From: Hexactinellida sp. DTS-2022
Lineage: Eukaryota > Porifera > Hexactinellida
Reading direction: 5' to 3'
Assembly (NCBI GenBank): GCA_028753945.1
Contig: JAPNXP010000014.1
Coordinates: forward strand, 5,270,001-5,334,000
Length of the DNA stretch: 64,000 nt
Shown here: piece after piece, positions 60,187 through 64,000 of the stretch
How positions within the stretch are numbered: the stretch's first letter is position 1
Layout of the letters: each line of letters opens with the position of its first letter
Program-made: the position numbers and the translations under genes
Notes under the pieces: generated by a model
The model's input: only the letters and a program-made list of their open reading frames with translations
What the model was told of the DNA's origin: nothing
Databases searched by the model: none

Positions 60187-60595
60187 CACTAGCAGTGAAC
60201 AATCCTGCTTGCGATCTTTATTTTATGCTGCATTAAACTAACGGCCTTGATAGCCAAACGGTCCATAGCATACCTGGGAGTAGAGTACAGTAATTAATTG
60301 AACATTCTCTTAGCTTGCCACTTAGAATTGTTTATTCTAACTTCTTGCAAGCAACAACATTTAATTAAGTACAAGCTAGTATAGGATTACACATAAACAA
60401 TAGCAGCGAGATAGAATATTGCTTTTAAGAATGACTAATATTTGAAATATTAATTCTTTATTGAGATGTAAAGTGCAATGCAAACAAGCGGCAAATTAAT
60501 TTGAATGACAGTATTAAATATACAATAACTAAGATTTAAAATTTATAAATAATCACAGAAAACACGTAAATCAGGATGTTCTGCTGGCAGCGAGA
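60187..60595. other. AT-rich spacer
   Basis: 409 bases between CIP2A and the first bZIP-like gene. No ORF or RNA gene is seen. Confidence 0.5.
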
Positions 60596-60985
60596 ATGTC
60601 TGAAGAAAATCTCAAGAGACTCGGGATTATTCAGAATATTCTCCAAGACGATTGGAAGAAGATTCTAACGAGTTCTAGCCGCAACTGGCAAATGCCCCGC
60701 TTAGAGGAGCTGCTGGACAATAGAAAGCTGCACTCAGTTAGGACGGAGAGCATCAAGAGACACACGAGCCACTTATTCAGCGAGTCTGAACAAGCCAGGA
60801 TACTCAATATGAAAACGCGGATAGGAAAGAGGGTTTACTACCAGGCCTTCATAGACCGACAGAATAGCATTACGAAGGAGTTGTCAGAGCTGGTGGGTAT
60901 CCGCGATGCGCTGCTGGCAGAGAAGGAGTGTCTGAAGAGAGAAATCAGAAATCTAGAGTCCAATGTCCGTTCTATTGAGGACTAG
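60596..60985 (+). CDS. Small bZIP-like protein A (possible Maf relative)
   Basis: The 129-residue single-exon protein is a diverged copy of the gene at 61337-61714. Shared features are an N-terminal IL-x-DDW-x-K helix, an F/Y-S-x3-E segment and the block LNMKT. After LNMKT comes a basic region (KTRIGKRVYYQAFIDRQ), then hydrophobics at heptad spacing (I, L, L, L, L, I across about 98-126) typical of a leucine zipper. The segment before the basic region (SVRTESI... LFSESEQARIL) can be aligned with the extended homology region of Maf proteins (SVREL ... GFSKEEVIQL). The invariant Asn of bZIP is Lys here, so DNA binding may be altered. Acceptor-like ttctgctggcag lies 5 bases before the ATG. Confidence 0.5.
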   Translation: MSEENLKRLGIIQNILQDDWKKILTSSSRNWQMPRLEELLDNRKLHSVRTESIKRHTSHLFSESEQARILNMKTRIGKRVYYQAFIDRQNSITKELSELVGIRDALLAEKECLKREIRNLESNVRSIED

Positions 60986-61336
60986 AGAGGACTTATTGAT
61001 TGCAAAGCATACGCGATTTAACCGTAGCAAGCGAACGCTGCAAGCCTGTACTTCCTTATAAGGGCAATAAGCTTATGTTTAAAAGTTAAATTAAATTAAC
61101 TTCTTATTTACTCTAGTGATTAGTGGTTGGAGTACTGTGGGATTAGCTTGGGCCTTCTCACATTAGCTGTGAGAGCTGCAGAGTTTAATCTGAGTTGAGT
61201 CGTGCTCAACTAGCAAATATAGCAAATGGCTCAATTTATACAAACAGGCTGGGTATATGAAGGCATGCAATATACATTTACAATAATAAAGCGCGTGCGT
61301 GTAACAAGGCATCCTTAGCGTTTTAGTCGCAAGCCA

Positions 61337-61714
61337 CTATTGCTGAGTATAAGCTCCATAACTTGTGTATTCATAGTACAGCAGTATCTCGTTAATTAGG
61401 GTTGATCTCTGTTCAAGAAGACTCTTCTTTTCCGAATGGAGGCAACTAATTTCTTTCGAGAGTTTGGAATCTTCCTGTGTCTCTCTCAGCTTGTAATTTC
61501 TATAGGATGTCTTGTTGCACCGTTTAGTTTTCATGTTTAACACACCGGCTAGCTCTGCATCAGAATAGCTTGCCATGAGCTCCTTTATTCTCTTTGTTGA
61601 CGCCTTAGATAACTTAGCCGAGTCGACTAGCTGCGGGAGGGGTAGAGCGCTGTCTAGCTTTCTCCAGTCGTCTCTGAGAATTTCAATTAAATCCTCAAAG
61701 TTTCGAGATCCCAT
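61337..61714 (-). CDS. Small bZIP-like protein B (possible Maf relative)
   Basis: The 125-residue protein is the inverted partner of the gene at 60596-60985, tail to tail 351 bp away. It keeps the bZIP spacing exactly: after LNMKT, KRCNKTSYRNYK has Asn, then x7 to a basic residue, then x9 to the first zipper Leu, followed by Leu every seventh residue (LSKEISCLHSEKKSLLEQRSTL). N-K-T-S-Y-R-N-Y-K corresponds to N-x2-A-A-x2-C/S-R in classical bZIPs and to N-R-G-Y-A-x2-C-R in Mafs. A YSDAEL segment ahead of it fits the Maf extended homology region. It would act as a DNA-binding or dimerisation factor without an obvious activation domain, like small Mafs (inference). Confidence 0.55.
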   Translation of the reverse strand: MGSRNFEDLIEILRDDWRKLDSALPLPQLVDSAKLSKASTKRIKELMASYSDAELAGVLNMKTKRCNKTSYRNYKLRETQEDSKLSKEISCLHSEKKSLLEQRSTLINEILLYYEYTSYGAYTQQ

Positions 61715-62901
61715 GCCGATAATGATTTGCTAACCCACCATCTTATACTTTCCATTTATACTTTGCATGCCAGGGAGACTGACTGTTTTGAGCTGATCTG
61801 ATAATTAATATGACGAAATAATTTGGTGATGGGAATGAAATTGGGATTTAACTTTAAAGTAGTTTATAATATTTCGTCGAACAGCAAAAATATACTTTTC
61901 ATGAGCATGTCATTCGAATTTCGAATGGCTTTCCATTAGTGTTTGCTTGGGATTTAATGGAAACTAGTGTGGCTTACATACCAGCAATATGGATGATTGA
62001 GATAGTCGATAAATATTATCTCAAATTTAATTCGACACAACGTTGCGTTAAAACAGCTCTACTTAACGGATACTATACAGGATATACGTTAGTTTCAAGC
62101 AAAAGCATCAATTAGTTACTTTGCAAACAAAACTTTTTAATTAAACTTTTCAATAAACTTATAGAACATCTTAATGACTGGCATAGGGAAGACCCGCAGT
62201 TCTTATCTATAAATTCAGTTATAAATTATATAGTGTACCCGGGGGAGAATCCTTACTCGCTTCTTATCCGAAATGAACTGAATCTTCCAAATACTGAGAG
62301 TCCTCACTAATACTAATTAGTGTTGTTAGAGATTCTCTACCAATTGTACTCTGTAAATAAATCTCCTGAGATATTGTTACAGAAACAGATTCAATTAATA
62401 AGTCGTATGTTTTAATACTGAAATACATTCGGGACTCTAAATTGGAAACTAATTGTAATCGACACTCTGAATTGCCCACATAGTTACACTCAGCCCACCA
62501 GGTAGATTAGTTTACTCTATCAATTACAGGCAAGAATAGTTTTATCTAAACATTTGGTGATACAATGGGATGGCCTCACTACAAATGTTTAGCCACTCCT
62601 CCTAGAACTAAACTAGTGTACTCGTCTCGGTTTCATGCAACAGCTCACTTCCAGTTTACTCGTTATCTATACGGGATTGCATGTTATCCACTAGAACTGT
62701 TTTATGATAACAGAAGGAGTTTCTAAGCACTTTCATAGCATTATAGAATCCGCTAGGTGGACTCAGAGATTGATCAGCTATTTTATCTGCAGTAAAGTCA
62801 CTTAGCAGCTGGGATGGTGCAATTTAATTAATTCTAAAATTATATACTCCGTTGCAGAAATTAGTAGTATTAGTTTGTTTATAGATTATACATACGGCGC
62901 A
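61715..62901. other. AT-rich spacer, no gene seen
   Basis: The largest gene-free stretch outside the repeat region (1.2 kb). The only longer frame (62264-62479, minus) begins with GTG, has no ATG near its start and has non-coding composition. No repeats or RNA genes are recognised. Confidence 0.5.
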
Positions 62902-63651
62902 ATGAAGTATAAACGAAAGAAGCAAGCTAAGCGAATATTGCGACTTCTCAAAACTACTTTTAAATTCCATGAACCTTTGCAAATATTAATTGATGGAACT
63001 TTCTGTCAATCTGCTCTCGAGCACAAAATAAATATCAGGGACCAATTGTCAAACTACCTGTCTGCTTCAGTCAAACTATTCACCACCAAATGCGCTGTCA
63101 ATGAAATTAGCTCTCTCGGGGATTCCTTCCGAGGAGGGTTATTGATAATCAAGCAATATAAATACCTTAAGTGCACCCATGACAACAAAGATATAGCTTC
63201 GGAATGCTTTATGAGCCTGATTGGGGCTGAGAATAAGAAGCGGTATATGGTAGCCACTTTGGATCGGAGCTTAAAGTTGAAAGCTCGGGAAATTCCTGGT
63301 ACGCCAATACTAACTTTAGCGAATAACGCTTTGGTGCTGGAAGCGCCTTCCCTGCAGACCAAACTGCAGACACAGGAAATAGAGCACTCCAAGGTGTCTC
63401 CCTCTAAACAGGAAAAGTCTCTCATCGCGGGACTTAAAGCACAGCTGCCCGACGCAGGTTCAGGGGTAAAACGACACAAAAGGAAAATACCCAAAGGACC
63501 AAACCCTCTCTCCCGAAAATCAAGCAAGCAGTTGAATGGTAGGATTGCAGCGAAGAAGGGCACATCGGTGGTTAGGAATAAGCAGAGGCGGGGGCGGAAA
63601 ATCAGACAGAAAGCTAATCGCATTGTGAGCCCGATTGAACCTTCTATGTAG
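62902..63651 (+). CDS. UTP23: rRNA-processing protein UTP23
   Basis: The 249-residue nucleolar protein has a PIN-like domain and belongs to the small-subunit processome. There it helps release snR30/U17 during 18S rRNA maturation. It matches the human protein from the first residues: MKYKRKKQAKRILRLLKTTFKF, PLQILIDGTFCQSAL, then KCAVNEISSLG, SECFMSLIG, YMVATLDRSLKLKAREIPGTPILTLANNALVLE. The zinc-site Cys/His cluster (KCTHDNKD) is present. The tail is basic and disordered, ending in arginine/lysine-rich clusters. The ATG at 62902 is chosen because conservation starts there; nine earlier in-frame codons are not conserved. Confidence 0.94.
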   Translation: MKYKRKKQAKRILRLLKTTFKFHEPLQILIDGTFCQSALEHKINIRDQLSNYLSASVKLFTTKCAVNEISSLGDSFRGGLLIIKQYKYLKCTHDNKDIASECFMSLIGAENKKRYMVATLDRSLKLKAREIPGTPILTLANNALVLEAPSLQTKLQTQEIEHSKVSPSKQEKSLIAGLKAQLPDAGSGVKRHKRKIPKGPNPLSRKSSKQLNGRIAAKKGTSVVRNKQRRGRKIRQKANRIVSPIEPSM

Positions 63652-64000
63652 TCCTATCTGCAATGCGTCCTATATAGCGATGATGTTTCTACAAATGTTA
63701 TTATAATCTCTTTATTATATCAGTTATTTAATTGTGTAGATTTCTACACAAGCTGACGTGTAGGAGTCATCGCTCTAATATTGGGTTTCGTGTGAGCAAG
63801 TTGCCGTATTTTACGCAGTAATCTTAATTTACTATCACATACATCATCCTTTCATCATTTAATTAAAACTTTTTTAACTAAAATACAGAGATCATTATAA
63901 TATATTTCTAAATACGTCAGGTCTAACTAGGTTGAGTTTAGTTATTATTAAGTCTCTCTATCTCTATCAGGAAACAATTTTTTGCCTTGTCGACATGAAA
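63652..64000. other. AT-rich 3' flank of UTP23
   Basis: No gene, repeat or RNA is recognised in the last 349 bases of the window. Confidence 0.5.

Noticed and set aside
62264-62479. 71-codon minus-strand frame
   Set aside because: Starts with GTG, no ATG near its beginning, spacer-like composition and no recognisable motif.

Overview
The window looks like nuclear DNA from a small-genome, ciliated animal (metazoan). The genes have animal-type orthologues: Spire, CIP2A, LRRCC1, RSPH9, FAM227, a Rabaptin with a FYVE-like finger, TMBIM4, ZnT6, CNPPD1, and Maf-like bZIP candidates. Coding DNA is clearly GC-richer than the AT-rich spacers. About 33 well-supported genes fit in 64 kb. Most have no intron, and the introns that can be placed by reading-frame continuity are mostly 48-118 nt. 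I cannot name the species. The extreme compaction and intron loss suggest a miniaturised or parasitic lineage, which is inference.

Layout. 1-1.7 kb: the 3' end of a cohesin kleisin and a small helical protein. 2.5-9.3 kb: an arylsulfatase lacking its catalytic cysteine, the actin nucleator Spire (6 exons) and ATP synthase gamma. 9.4-10.7 kb: spacer with weak small ORFs. 10.8-21.6 kb: a disordered protein, a sterol-desaturase-family hydroxylase split by one frameshift, PCMT, USP16/45, a cytochrome b5-fused front-end desaturase, FAM227 and RFC2. 21.8-24.2 kb: the repeat-rich part, with a hAT-type MITE bearing an 8-bp target duplication and a roughly 2.1-kb inverted-repeat-bounded composite element. 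24.5-34 kb: MPG glycosylase, a membrane-anchored ALDH3, APC13, a tandem death-effector-like protein, ZnT6, LRRCC1 and TMBIM4. 34.2-43.5 kb: two tandem ABCC/MRP transporters. 44-53 kb: CNPPD1, RSPH9, a protein with four SH2-like folds, an R3H-like protein, Rabaptin and NDUFS8. 53.5-63.7 kb: CNOT7, a nine-exon coiled-coil protein, CIP2A, an inverted pair of small bZIP-like genes and UTP23.

The genes do not form one pathway. They are mostly housekeeping (replication, rRNA processing, mRNA deadenylation, respiration, lipid metabolism, ubiquitin) plus centriole/cilium proteins (LRRCC1, RSPH9, FAM227).

The most notable observations are as follows. (1) The first ABCC gene stops at a conserved splice donor and has no final exon of its own, but it is phase-compatible with the final exon of its downstream neighbour. 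(2) One protein carries four tandem SH2-like domains, none with the phosphotyrosine-binding arginine. (3) The arylsulfatase keeps its metal ligands but has glycine where the formylglycine cysteine should be. (4) One protein is an internal duplication of a death-effector-like module. (5) Two small bZIP-like genes lie tail to tail and are diverged copies of each other. (6) An NRF1-type palindrome lies in the NDUFS8/CNOT7 bidirectional promoter.
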